From Flavobacterium sp. GT3R68 (lineage in GTDB: Bacteria; Bacteroidota; Bacteroidia; Flavobacteriales; Flavobacteriaceae): a DNA stretch of 64,000 nucleotides. Below, piece by piece: positions 17,255-25,569 of the stretch (positions are counted from its first letter, which is position 1; the number at the start of each line of letters is the position of its first letter). The stretch is from the NCBI RefSeq assembly GCF_007109225.1, contig NZ_VJZK01000005.1, positions 62,001-126,000 on the forward strand. Direction: 5' to 3'. A model generated the notes under the pieces. It was not told where the DNA came from, searched no databases, and saw only the letters and a list, made by a program, of their open reading frames with translations. The position numbers were made by a program, and so were the translations under genes.

Positions 17255-17896
17255 TTAAAGCACACGACTAACAGTCAGTCCATCACGGATAGGCAGTAAC
17301 ACTGTTTCCACACGAGGATCATTTTTTAACACCTGATTGTATTCTAGCAACACTTTGGTGCTGATGTCATTCGGTTGCAATGCTTCCAGAACCTTGCCAC
17401 TCCACAATACATTGTCGGATAATATAATTCCGCCTTTATTCATTTTCGGAACCATAAGTTCAAAATAATTCAGGTAGTTTTCTTTATCGGCATCAATAAA
17501 AACCAAATCAAATTTCAGGTCCAAAGCCGGGATGATATCCACCGCCTCCCCTAAATGTTGTATAATTTGTTTTCCCCAAGGCGATTTGTCAAAATACTTC
17601 CGCTGGAAATCCACCAGTTCTTCTTTGATGTCAATCGTATGCAGCGAACCATTTTCCTGCATTCCTTCACACAAACACAATGCTGCATAACCGGTATAAG
17701 TGCCAATTTCAAGGATATGGACCGGTCGGATCAGTTTGGATAACATACTCAGGACACGGCCCTGAAAATGCCCGCTTAACATTCTGGGTAACAAAATCTT
17801 CTGATACGTTTCCTTATTAAGTGCCGCCAATAATTCCGGTTCCTTTTCGGAATGCTGTTCAATATAGTCTTCTAATTCCTGCGAAATGAAATGCAT
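17255..17896 (-). CDS. Class I SAM-dependent O-methyltransferase
   Basis: A 213-residue cytoplasmic enzyme of the caffeoyl-CoA / catechol O-methyltransferase-like family. Motif I is LEIGTYTGYAAL, the acidic metal-binding strand is VFIDADKENYL, and DNVLWSGKV supplies the further metal ligand, as in the cation-dependent members. The methyl acceptor is unknown; bacterial homologues act on small catechols or hydroxylated rRNA. It is divergent from rlmN, with predicted promoters for both in the 80-base gap. Confidence 0.9.
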   Translation of the reverse strand: MHFISQELEDYIEQHSEKEPELLAALNKETYQKILLPRMLSGHFQGRVLSMLSKLIRPVHILEIGTYTGYAALCLCEGMQENGSLHTIDIKEELVDFQRKYFDKSPWGKQIIQHLGEAVDIIPALDLKFDLVFIDADKENYLNYFELMVPKMNKGGIILSDNVLWSGKVLEALQPNDISTKVLLEYNQVLKNDPRVETVLLPIRDGLTVSRVL

Positions 17897-17912
17897 TGTT
17901 CTAAATTTTTCA

Positions 17913-17940
17913 CAAAATTACAAAGAACCAAATTTACAAA
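17913..17940 (-). promoter_or_regulatory. Promoter of the O-methyltransferase gene
   Basis: Minus strand: TTTG at 17940-17937, 16-base spacer, TAATTTTG at 17920-17913. Perfect -7 element; spacer one base short. Confidence 0.6.
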
Positions 17941-17964
17941 GAACCTAAACTTCAAAATAGTTAC

Positions 17965-17972
17965 TAACTTTG
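17965..17972 (+). promoter_or_regulatory. -7 element of rlmN, four bases before the start codon
   Basis: TAACTTTG matches TAnnTTTG exactly and ends four bases before the rlmN ATG, so the transcript would be leaderless or nearly so. No good -33 TTG is visible. Confidence 0.5.
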
Positions 17973-17976
17973 CGCC

Positions 17977-19020
17977 ATGCAAACGGAGAAAAAAGACATT
18001 AGAGCCTTATCAAAAGATCAATTGCGCGATTTTTTTGTAACCCATAACGATAAAGCCTTTAGAGGCAATCAGGTTTATGAATGGTTATGGAGCAAAGGTG
18101 CACACAGTTTTGATGATATGACAAATGTTTCCAAAGAAACGCGCACGATGCTCGAAGACAATTTTGTGATCAATCACATTAAGGTCGATACGATGCAGCG
18201 CAGTTCGGATGGAACCGTGAAAAATGCCGTTCGTCTGCACGATGGATTAGTGGTGGAATCCGTTTTGATTCCCACCAATACCCGCACAACCGCCTGTGTT
18301 TCTAGTCAGGTAGGATGCAGTCTGGATTGTAATTTCTGTGCTACGGCACGTTTAAAAAGAATGCGAAATCTGGAACCTGCAGAAATATATGATCAGGTTG
18401 TGGCCATTGATAAAGAAAGCCGTTTGTATTACAATCATCCGTTGTCGAATATTGTTTTCATGGGAATGGGGGAGCCGTTGATGAACTACAACAATGTGCT
18501 TAAAGCCATCGAAATGATCATTTCGCCGGAAGGATTAGGAATGTCCCCTAAAAGAATTACGGTTTCGACTTCGGGAGTACCTAAAATGATAAAGAAACTA
18601 GCAGATGATGAGGTAAAATTCAAATTAGCAGTATCGCTGCATTCTGCAATTGATGATATCCGCGCCCGGATTATGCCGTTCAGTTCTAATTTTCCACTGA
18701 AAGATTTGCGGGAATCGTTAGAATACTGGTATTCGAAAACCCGAAGTAAAATCACCTACGAATACGTGGTCTGGAAAGGAATAAATGACAACAAAGAGTC
18801 AATTGATGCGTTGGTGAAATTCTGTAAATATGTGCCCTGCAAAGTCAATTTAATTGAATACAACCCAATTGATGACGGAGAGTTCCAGCAAGCGTCGCCT
18901 GAAGCTATCGATGCCTATATCGATGCTTTGCAAGCCAGTGGTATTGTTGCGAAAGTACGCCGAAGTAGAGGGAAAGATATTGATGCCGCCTGCGGGCAAT
19001 TGGCAAACAAAGAAGTATAA
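17977..19020 (+). CDS. rlmN: 23S rRNA (adenine-2503-C2)-methyltransferase
   Basis: A radical-SAM enzyme that methylates A2503 of 23S rRNA and A37 of some tRNAs. The 347-residue product carries the [4Fe-4S] motif GCSLDCNFCATA (Cys114, 118, 121), the SAM-contact region MGMGEPLMNYNN, and a C-terminal cysteine in DAACGQLA, the methyl-carrying position in the family. Length and motif order are normal. The start follows a -7 promoter element by only four bases. It ends directly at a terminator shared with the convergent lipoprotein gene. Confidence 0.95.
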   Translation: MQTEKKDIRALSKDQLRDFFVTHNDKAFRGNQVYEWLWSKGAHSFDDMTNVSKETRTMLEDNFVINHIKVDTMQRSSDGTVKNAVRLHDGLVVESVLIPTNTRTTACVSSQVGCSLDCNFCATARLKRMRNLEPAEIYDQVVAIDKESRLYYNHPLSNIVFMGMGEPLMNYNNVLKAIEMIISPEGLGMSPKRITVSTSGVPKMIKKLADDEVKFKLAVSLHSAIDDIRARIMPFSSNFPLKDLRESLEYWYSKTRSKITYEYVVWKGINDNKESIDALVKFCKYVPCKVNLIEYNPIDDGEFQQASPEAIDAYIDALQASGIVAKVRRSRGKDIDAACGQLANKEV

Positions 19021-19056
19021 AAAAACGTCCTGAAATTAATCAGGACGTTTTTTTTG
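19021..19056. terminator. Intrinsic terminator after rlmN
   Basis: Perfect stem AAAAACGTCCTGA / TCAGGACGTTTTT with loop AATTAA and a T-tract. The A-run on the other side lets it also serve the convergent lipoprotein gene. Confidence 0.9.
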
Positions 19057-19070
19057 TATTTATTTCAGAC

Positions 19071-19904
19071 TTAACCTAAAGTTATCGTATGTGCAACACC
19101 GTTAATGGTCACTACTGCAATATTATCGCAGGATCCGTCTCCGTAATCTAAAGTTGCAGTTACGTTATTTCTGGTAACTGTCAGTACGCCGCTAACAATA
19201 TGGTTGCAATTCATACGGATTCTTAAAGGCGTTGTAATGGTCGAGTTTTGAGTTCCACCATTTGGCAACGTGGTCACCCAGCTTCCGGTAATTAAAAATT
19301 CATTATCCAACCAAACATCAGGTGTGTCGTATCCTACCACCATTTCTCTGACACGGTTCCCTACGCGAGTGTATACATTTCCGTTTACAAGTGTAAAAGT
19401 CATGTGGATCGTCATGTTGGCAACAGGGTGAAGGTTCGCGTTTGCATTGGTGCTTTCTAAAGTTCGAACAACAGTATTATTCCCTTCAATCAAAGTGTTG
19501 TTGTGGTAGAAATGTAAAAAACTGTAATGGATTGTATGAGTAGACTGATTGAAATCAGTGCTGCCGCTAACGATGATTGTCCCTCTTAAACTATTCCCGT
19601 TTGGCATATCGCAACCGGTAGTTCCAAAATCAATAGTTCTGGTCCAGGTATTACCTGTAACGACGGTAGTTACTGTTGCACACGATGGTAAGATACTTGC
19701 GGGTACGACCATTTTTGAATTTTCCTGAACATTATACTGGTCGTCAATTATTTTCGAAACATCATCTGCCGCAGCATCCATTTTGGCATTTGTCATTGTT
19801 TCTTCTGAGGTAAGCGAAGAGCTGTTTCCTTCATCGTCCTTATTGCAACTTGCAAAAGTTAATAAAAACAGTGTCATTCCGAATAATAAAATTTTTGCTT
19901 TCAT
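19071..19904 (-). CDS. Hypothetical lipoprotein
   Basis: A 277-residue predicted lipoprotein: signal peptide MKAKILLFGMTLFLLTFASC with Cys20, followed by an acidic Ser/Asp/Glu-rich stretch (NKDDEGNSSS). Such an acidic tract just after the cysteine resembles a surface lipoprotein export signal of Bacteroidota. The remainder is beta-rich, Thr/Asn-rich, with several cysteines (SCATVTT, GCDMPNG, MNCNHI, GSCDN) that may pair. I do not recognise a domain. It is monocistronic, convergent with rlmN and divergent from the polyprenyl synthase gene. Confidence 0.7.
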   Translation of the reverse strand: MKAKILLFGMTLFLLTFASCNKDDEGNSSSLTSEETMTNAKMDAAADDVSKIIDDQYNVQENSKMVVPASILPSCATVTTVVTGNTWTRTIDFGTTGCDMPNGNSLRGTIIVSGSTDFNQSTHTIHYSFLHFYHNNTLIEGNNTVVRTLESTNANANLHPVANMTIHMTFTLVNGNVYTRVGNRVREMVVGYDTPDVWLDNEFLITGSWVTTLPNGGTQNSTITTPLRIRMNCNHIVSGVLTVTRNNVTATLDYGDGSCDNIAVVTINGVAHTITLG

Positions 19905-19995
19905 ACGGTTTATAATTTTAAGTTTTATTTAAGACTTTCATAAAGATAAAAGGTTTAATGCAATAATTGAAAAAAAACACACAAATTTTCAACTT

Positions 19996-20027
19996 TTGCA
20001 AGTATAAATCTTAAAATTGTATCTTTG
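19996..20027 (+). promoter_or_regulatory. Promoter of the polyprenyl synthetase gene
   Basis: TTG at 19996-19998, 21-base spacer, TATCTTTG at 20020-20027. Consensus match. The -7 element ends 8 bases before the ATG, so the leader is a few bases at most. Confidence 0.7.
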
Positions 20028-20035
20028 GGACATCA

Positions 20036-21013
20036 ATGAAAATAACAGAGCAAATAAAACAGCCCATTCTTCAGGAGATGGAACTTTTCGAAACAAAGTT
20101 TCATGATTCAATGACTTCAAATGTGGCGCTGCTTAATCGTATCACGTATTATATTGTCAATCGCAAAGGAAAACAGATGCGACCGATGTTCGTATTCCTA
20201 ACAGCGAAAATGGTTTCTGAAGGCGTAATTAATGAAAGAACCTATCGTGGAGCATCGGTAATAGAGTTGATTCATACAGCAACTTTAGTGCACGACGATG
20301 TAGTGGATGACAGTAATCGCAGAAGGGGTTTTTTCTCCATTAATGCCCTTTGGAAAAATAAAATTGCCGTTTTGGTGGGAGATTATTTGTTGTCCAAAGG
20401 CCTGCTGCTTTCCATTGACAATGGCGATTTTGATTTACTTCGGATTATCTCGGTAGCCGTTCGCGAAATGAGCGAAGGTGAGCTACTTCAAATTGAAAAA
20501 GCCCGCCGATTAGACATTACCGAAGATATTTACTACGAAATCATCCGCAAAAAAACAGCAACCCTTATTGCAGCTTGTTGTGCTTTAGGTGCCAAATCAG
20601 TAATTGAAGATGATGTCCAGGTCGAGAACATGCGTAAATTCGGTGAACTCATCGGAATGGCTTTTCAGATTAAGGATGATTTGTTCGATTATACCGAAGA
20701 TGCCATTGGTAAACCAACCGGAATTGATATCAAAGAGCAGAAAATGACGCTGCCGCTGATTCATGTATTGAACAACTGTTCTACAAAAGATAAAAACTGG
20801 ATCATCAATTCCATCAAAAACCATAATAAGGATAAGAAAAGAGTTAAGGAAGTAATTGCGTTTGTGAAAAATAACAACGGACTTTCGTATGCCGAAGAAA
20901 AAATGGTTCATTTCCAGCAGGAAGCTTTGCAACTTTTAGAAAATTATCCCAATTCGACCTATAAAGAAGCCCTGATTCTGATGGTTAATTATGTTATCGA
21001 AAGAAAAAAATAA
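20036..21013 (+). CDS. Polyprenyl synthetase (trans-prenyl diphosphate synthase)
   Basis: A 325-residue all-helical enzyme that condenses isopentenyl diphosphate onto allylic diphosphates, probably making the octaprenyl/heptaprenyl side chain of menaquinone. It has both aspartate-rich motifs: LVHDDVVDDSNRRRG near residue 85 and QIKDDLFDY near residue 213. GKQMRP near the N-terminus binds isopentenyl diphosphate. The chain length cannot be fixed from sequence; IspB-type octaprenyl synthases are the closest recalled relatives. It has its own promoter and lies about 100 bases before the ECF sigma operon. Confidence 0.9.
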   Translation: MKITEQIKQPILQEMELFETKFHDSMTSNVALLNRITYYIVNRKGKQMRPMFVFLTAKMVSEGVINERTYRGASVIELIHTATLVHDDVVDDSNRRRGFFSINALWKNKIAVLVGDYLLSKGLLLSIDNGDFDLLRIISVAVREMSEGELLQIEKARRLDITEDIYYEIIRKKTATLIAACCALGAKSVIEDDVQVENMRKFGELIGMAFQIKDDLFDYTEDAIGKPTGIDIKEQKMTLPLIHVLNNCSTKDKNWIINSIKNHNKDKKRVKEVIAFVKNNNGLSYAEEKMVHFQQEALQLLENYPNSTYKEALILMVNYVIERKK

Positions 21014-21063
21014 CCCTTAACTATAAGGGGTTTAGAAGAAAATTTTATTTTATTTGATTTCAG

Positions 21064-21094
21064 TGCAACCATTGTTCAATCATTCTCGTCTATA
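21064..21094 (+). promoter_or_regulatory. ECF-sigma type promoter of the sigma operon
   Basis: TGCAACC at 21064-21070, a 16-base spacer, then CGTCTATA at 21087-21094. The AAC-containing -35 and CGTC -10 with 16-17 base spacing are the classic ECF architecture, unlike the sigma-A promoters elsewhere in the window. It ends 26 bases before the TTG start of the ECF sigma gene, implying autoregulation. Confidence 0.65.
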
Positions 21095-21120
21095 CTAATA
21101 GAAACACTTTAAACTCTATT

Positions 21121-21690
21121 TTGAAAGTAATCGACTTACATCAATCGCAAAAAGAAATCATTGCATTGGCATTGGAAAACAATCGCCAGGCCCAGCAAAA
21201 GATTTATATGCAATTTGCGCCAAAAATGTTGAGTGTGTGCCGACAATACATCAAAGATTTGCATCATGCCGAAGACATCATGATTACAGCGTTCATGAAA
21301 ATGTTTACGCATCTTAAGAATTTTGAGCATAAAGGAAGTTTCGAAGGATGGATTAGGAAAATTATGGTAAATGAATGTATTTCTGCCATCAGAGTTCATA
21401 AAAAAGTAAGCTTTTTAGAAGAAGAATACTATTACGAAGAAAGTTTCAATCCGATTGAAAGCCATTTAAATGTAGATGATATCCAATTTCTTATTGATGC
21501 CTTGCCCGATGGATACCGAATGATTTTTAACCTCTACTCTATTGAAGGCTATAAGCACAGAGAGATTGCAGCCCTTTTAGGAATTAACGAAGGAACATCG
21601 AAATCGCAATTATCACACGCCAAAAAAATGCTTCAGGAGCAGATTGCCAAGCGAAATAATTTTGAAGTCAGCTACACAAGTGTTGATTAA
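21121..21690 (+). CDS. ECF-type RNA polymerase sigma factor
   Basis: A 189-residue sigma-70 family protein with only regions 2 and 4. Region 2 (about 20-90) includes AEDIMITAFMKMFTHLKNFEHKG and WIRKIMVNECISAIR; region 4 (about 115-175) includes LPDGYRMIFNLYSIEGYKHREIA and a helix-turn-helix. The start is TTG: the reading MKVIDLHQSQKEIIALA is the expected N-terminus and no ATG is available at that position. It leads an operon with a single-pass membrane protein (14 bases downstream) and an outer-membrane protein, so it probably responds to an envelope signal. An ECF-type promoter precedes it. Confidence 0.9.
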   Translation: MKVIDLHQSQKEIIALALENNRQAQQKIYMQFAPKMLSVCRQYIKDLHHAEDIMITAFMKMFTHLKNFEHKGSFEGWIRKIMVNECISAIRVHKKVSFLEEEYYYEESFNPIESHLNVDDIQFLIDALPDGYRMIFNLYSIEGYKHREIAALLGINEGTSKSQLSHAKKMLQEQIAKRNNFEVSYTSVD

Positions 21691-21704
21691 TTTAAAACGA
21701 GAAA

Positions 21705-22367
21705 ATGGAATCAAATAATATAGAAAACCAAATCAAACAAAAACTGGAAAGCCGGAGAATTCAGCCTTCAGCGCAAGCTTGGGACAGATTGGACGCCATG
21801 CTTTCGGTTGCCGAAGAGAAACAGATCAAATCCAGTCACAATTGGCTATACGTGGCTGCGGGGATTTTGGGGTTTATTCTAATCGGATCTGTTTTTTTAA
21901 GTCAGACCGAGGAAGTAATCGATATCCCAAAAAATGAAATCGTCCTTGAAAACAATACCATTGAAAATTTACAGCAACCTAATGTAAACGGAAATCCTGC
22001 AGAGATAATCCGTCCGTTAAATACAGAAGCTGTGATGCGAACTGCAAGAAGGACACAAAACATGCAGAAACAACAAACAAAACCAAATACCATGATAGTT
22101 CCTTTTGAAAATAAAAATAATGTTGCTATTAACATTGTTGCCCCAAAAGAAAATGCAGTTGAAGAAGAAAAAACAATTGCGGTAACTCCTGTTATGAAAA
22201 AGGAAACCTTGCCCGAAAAGCCAACGATAAAGGTGGATGCTTCCAGTTTACTATCTCAGGTCGACGGGGAATTAGAGTTGTCCTTTCGGGAAAAAGTGAT
22301 TACTACCGCAGGTAAAAACTTTCAAACTATTAAAGTGGCTTTGGCAAGCAGAAACAACAATGAATAG
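21705..22367 (+). CDS. Single-pass membrane protein, possible anti-sigma factor
   Basis: A 220-residue protein: an N-terminal soluble part (about 1-45, with PSAQAWDRLDAMLS), one transmembrane helix (about 46-65, LYVAAGILGFILIGSVFL), then a long low-complexity periplasmic part rich in Asn, Gln, Lys and Glu. This layout directly after an ECF sigma gene fits an anti-sigma factor that holds the sigma at the membrane. I see no ZAS-type zinc motif and no standard FecR domain, so the role is inferred only from position and topology. Confidence 0.65.
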   Translation: MESNNIENQIKQKLESRRIQPSAQAWDRLDAMLSVAEEKQIKSSHNWLYVAAGILGFILIGSVFLSQTEEVIDIPKNEIVLENNTIENLQQPNVNGNPAEIIRPLNTEAVMRTARRTQNMQKQQTKPNTMIVPFENKNNVAINIVAPKENAVEEEKTIAVTPVMKKETLPEKPTIKVDASSLLSQVDGELELSFREKVITTAGKNFQTIKVALASRNNNE

Positions 22368-22420
22368 CGGTCATTCATATCAACGAAATTATCAATCTTA
22401 TATATTATAAAACAACAATC

Positions 22421-23461
22421 ATGAGAAATTTAACTGTTTACTTATCCCTGATCTTATGTCTTTTTTTGAATAAAATGACCGCACAGGAAACCTTTGAGGA
22501 AAAAGCCAAAATCATTGCTGCTAAAATCGAACAAATAACCAAAGATGAAAAAACAGCGCTTAAGTTAGAAATTGAATCCGTAAATGCCCAATTACAATCG
22601 GGTAAAATTACCAATGCTGAAGCGGATGCAAAAAAAGTTGAATACGCCGAAATGAGAGCGAAAAACATTGAAAGAAGAGTGGATGCTGTTCAGGAAGAAC
22701 TGAAAGAACTCGTACAGCAAAAAGTTGACGGAAAAATCAAAGAACAGGATACTGCCAGAAGATACTCGTTTTCATTTCCAGGGATGAAAGTAAAAGATCG
22801 TCACCGAGCAAGTCTTGGCGAAAAAAGGACCACGTCGCAATTCGTATTTGCAGCCGGTTTCAATAATTTGGTGACCAATGAGCAGGTGGCGCATTCTGAT
22901 TTCAGATATTTTGGCTCGCATTTCTACGAATGGGGACTTACCTACAACAGCCGAATCTTAAAAAACAACAATCTTTTGCATGCCAAATATGGTTTGTCAG
23001 TAATGTACAATAATCTTCGGCCGACAGATAATCGTTATTTTGTAGCGTCTGGCGACCAGACCACTCTGGCAACAGCATCGATAAATTTAGAAGATTCCCG
23101 TTTAAGAAATGTGTATTTGGTAGTGCCAATGCATTTGGAATTCGATTTTTCTAAAAACAAAACCGTCAATGACAAAACTGTTTTTCAATCCCATGACGGA
23201 TTTCGAATCGGATTAGGAGGGTACGCCGGGGCAAGAATCAAATCCAAACAAATCCTGGAATATGAAAACACCGACGGAAATGACGTAAGGGAACGTACAA
23301 AAGGCGATTTTAATGCTTCGGACTTTATTTACGGGGTGAGTTCGTATATCGGTTATAAAGAAACCAGCTTGTATATAAAATATGATTTAAATCCTTTGTT
23401 TGAAGATAATGTGGTGAAACAAAATAATATTTCGTTAGGTATTCGTTTCGATCTGAATTAA
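22421..23461 (+). CDS. Outer-membrane beta-barrel protein with N-terminal coiled coil
   Basis: A 346-residue exported protein: signal peptide ending at MTAQ, a charged helical segment (about 25-110, rich in Lys, Glu and Ala) likely to form a coiled coil, then a beta-rich C-terminal region of alternating hydrophobic strands ending in SLGIRFDLN. It looks like a small outer-membrane barrel with a periplasmic coiled-coil arm. It is the third gene of the ECF sigma operon and a plausible output or sensor of it. No specific function can be assigned. A terminator follows. Confidence 0.65.
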   Translation: MRNLTVYLSLILCLFLNKMTAQETFEEKAKIIAAKIEQITKDEKTALKLEIESVNAQLQSGKITNAEADAKKVEYAEMRAKNIERRVDAVQEELKELVQQKVDGKIKEQDTARRYSFSFPGMKVKDRHRASLGEKRTTSQFVFAAGFNNLVTNEQVAHSDFRYFGSHFYEWGLTYNSRILKNNNLLHAKYGLSVMYNNLRPTDNRYFVASGDQTTLATASINLEDSRLRNVYLVVPMHLEFDFSKNKTVNDKTVFQSHDGFRIGLGGYAGARIKSKQILEYENTDGNDVRERTKGDFNASDFIYGVSSYIGYKETSLYIKYDLNPLFEDNVVKQNNISLGIRFDLN

Positions 23462-23485
23462 AAATGTTAGTTAGTTATTTATTAG

Positions 23486-23514
23486 AAAAGCGTTTCGGTA
23501 GGAACGCTTTTTTA
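23486..23514 (+). terminator. Intrinsic terminator of the ECF sigma operon
   Basis: Stem AAAAGCGTTTC / GGAACGCTTTT (one G-T pair) with loop GGTA and a following T-run. Confidence 0.85.
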
Positions 23515-23554
23515 ATTTTCAATAATTAATAAAAAAAATTACGCCTTAAACTTG

Positions 23555-23562
23555 TAACTTTG
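23555..23562 (+). promoter_or_regulatory. Possible -7 element of dnaG
   Basis: TAACTTTG matches TAnnTTTG and lies 30 bases before the TTG start of dnaG. No -33 TTG at the right distance. Confidence 0.45.
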
Positions 23563-23592
23563 GCGCTTACAACCATTCATAATTAGAGACCA

Positions 23593-25569
23593 TTGATTTC
23601 AAAAGCCACCATCGATACCGTTTTCGAAACCGCCCGCGTTGAGGAGGTGATTGGTGATTTTGTGCAATTGAAACGTGCAGGCTCCAATTTTAAGGGGTTA
23701 AGTCCTTTTTCTGATGAGCGTTCTCCCTCGTTTATGGTTTCTCCGGTGAAACAGATCTGGAAGGATTTCAGTACTGGGAAAGGGGGTAATTCGGTAGCTT
23801 TTTTGATGGAGCACGAGCATTTTACCTATCCGGAAGCTATTCGGTACCTTGCCAAAAAATACAATATTGAAATTGAGGAAACCGTTCAGTCGGATGAGGA
23901 AAAAGTTAATACCGATCTGCGTGAAAGCATGTATCTGGTTTCCGAATTTGCCAAAAGATATTTCCATGATACGCTTTTAAACTCGGAAGAAGGGAAAGCA
24001 ATCGGGTATTCCTATTTTAAGGAAAGAGGTTTTACCAATGAAACTATCAAGAAATTCGAATTGGGTTATTCCCCTGAAACCTGGGATGCTTTTACCAAAG
24101 AAGCATTAGGGAAAGGATACAAAATGGAATTTTTGGAAAGTACCGGACTGACCATTCCCAAAGAGGACCGTCCATTTGACCGCTTCAAAGGACGCGTCAT
24201 GTTTCCGATTCAAAGTATGTCGGGCCGGACTCTTGGTTTTGGAGGAAGGATACTAACGAACGATAAAAAAGCCGCAAAATACCTGAATTCGCCCGAAAGC
24301 GATATTTATCATAAGAGTAAAGTATTGTACGGAATTTTTCAGGCCAAACAATCCATCGCCAAACTGAACAATTGTTATTTAGTGGAGGGATATACCGATG
24401 TCATCCAATTTCATCAGGCCGGAATCGAAAATGTCGTGGCTTCTTCGGGAACCGCTTTAACACCAGACCAAATCCGACTGATAAACCGTCTGACCAAAAA
24501 TATTACCGTTCTTTTTGATGGTGATGCTGCCGGACTTCGTGCTTCCATCCGTGGAATCGATCTGATTCTGGAAGAAGGCATGAACGTCAAAGTATGTACT
24601 TTCCCTGATGGGGAAGACCCGGATAGTTTTGCCAAAAAGACACCTTACGAAGATTTGGTTGCCTATTTGGACGCCAATTCCAAAGACTTCATGCAGTTCA
24701 AGGCGTCGCTTTTGATGAATGAAGCTAAAAATGACCCTATCAAGAAAGCCGATCTGATCCGCGATATGGTAACCAGTATTTCCAAAATACCGGACCGTAT
24801 TCAACGGGAAGTGTACATTCAGGAATGTGCCCGGATAATGGATATTTCAGAGCAGGTTTTGCTTAGTACTCTGGCACAATTGGTTCAAAAAGATATTACC
24901 GAAACCGGAAAGAAAAGCAAACAGGAGCAGAAGGCTTTTGAAGTGGTTAAGAATGAAAATCCCGTCGCTCTCGAGAAAATTGATATCCTGTACCAACTGG
25001 AGCGAAAAATTATCGAAATACTACTTTTATACGGTAATAAAACCGAAGAATTCGAAGATGTCCTGTTGAAAACCAATGAAGAAGGCGAAGTCGAAACCGT
25101 GAGCGAGAAAAAAGAATATCCGGTGTATCAAAGAGTGTTTCTAAGTCTGCAGGAAGATGAGGTCGAATTGGCCAATCCATTGTTTCGCGATGTATACCAA
25201 AACCTGATAGATTATTTCCACCAGAACGAAACCTTCAATGTGGAGCAGTATCTCATGCAATTGCCTCCGGAATTTGCTCAGGAAGTTACCGATATTTTGA
25301 TGGAAGACGAAAAATTAACGCTTCACGACTGGGAAGCTCAGAATATAATTGTTAAACAGAAAGACCAATCAATTGAGCAATATGTTTCAGAAACCATCTT
25401 GACCTTGCGTTGGTTTTTAGTGGACCGGATTATAGAAGAACTAAAAGGTTCTATATCTTCCGAACCTGAATCGGACAATACAGAACCTCTGTCTATGGCA
25501 ATGGATTATTATAAACTGATTAATTCGTTTTCAAATAAATTAGGAAGGGTAATGTCTCGCTATAATTAA
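23593..25569 (+). CDS. dnaG: DNA primase, with degenerate zinc-binding domain
   Basis: Synthesises RNA primers at the replication fork. The 658-residue product contains the N-terminal CHC2-like domain (1-100), the RNA polymerase domain with TOPRIM (VEGYTDVIQF, VASSGTAL, LFDGDAAGL, about 255-330) and a C-terminal helicase-interaction region. The zinc ligands of the first domain are all replaced: the usual CPFH becomes SPFS (Ser37, Ser40) and the usual CFGC becomes DFST (Asp58, Thr61), while the surrounding fold (SPSFMVSP, GKGGNSVAFL) is kept. The start codon is TTG; MISKATIDTVFETARVEEVI fits the family. Its end overlaps the convergent response regulator gene by four bases. Confidence 0.95.
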   Translation: MISKATIDTVFETARVEEVIGDFVQLKRAGSNFKGLSPFSDERSPSFMVSPVKQIWKDFSTGKGGNSVAFLMEHEHFTYPEAIRYLAKKYNIEIEETVQSDEEKVNTDLRESMYLVSEFAKRYFHDTLLNSEEGKAIGYSYFKERGFTNETIKKFELGYSPETWDAFTKEALGKGYKMEFLESTGLTIPKEDRPFDRFKGRVMFPIQSMSGRTLGFGGRILTNDKKAAKYLNSPESDIYHKSKVLYGIFQAKQSIAKLNNCYLVEGYTDVIQFHQAGIENVVASSGTALTPDQIRLINRLTKNITVLFDGDAAGLRASIRGIDLILEEGMNVKVCTFPDGEDPDSFAKKTPYEDLVAYLDANSKDFMQFKASLLMNEAKNDPIKKADLIRDMVTSISKIPDRIQREVYIQECARIMDISEQVLLSTLAQLVQKDITETGKKSKQEQKAFEVVKNENPVALEKIDILYQLERKIIEILLLYGNKTEEFEDVLLKTNEEGEVETVSEKKEYPVYQRVFLSLQEDEVELANPLFRDVYQNLIDYFHQNETFNVEQYLMQLPPEFAQEVTDILMEDEKLTLHDWEAQNIIVKQKDQSIEQYVSETILTLRWFLVDRIIEELKGSISSEPESDNTEPLSMAMDYYKLINSFSNKLGRVMSRYN

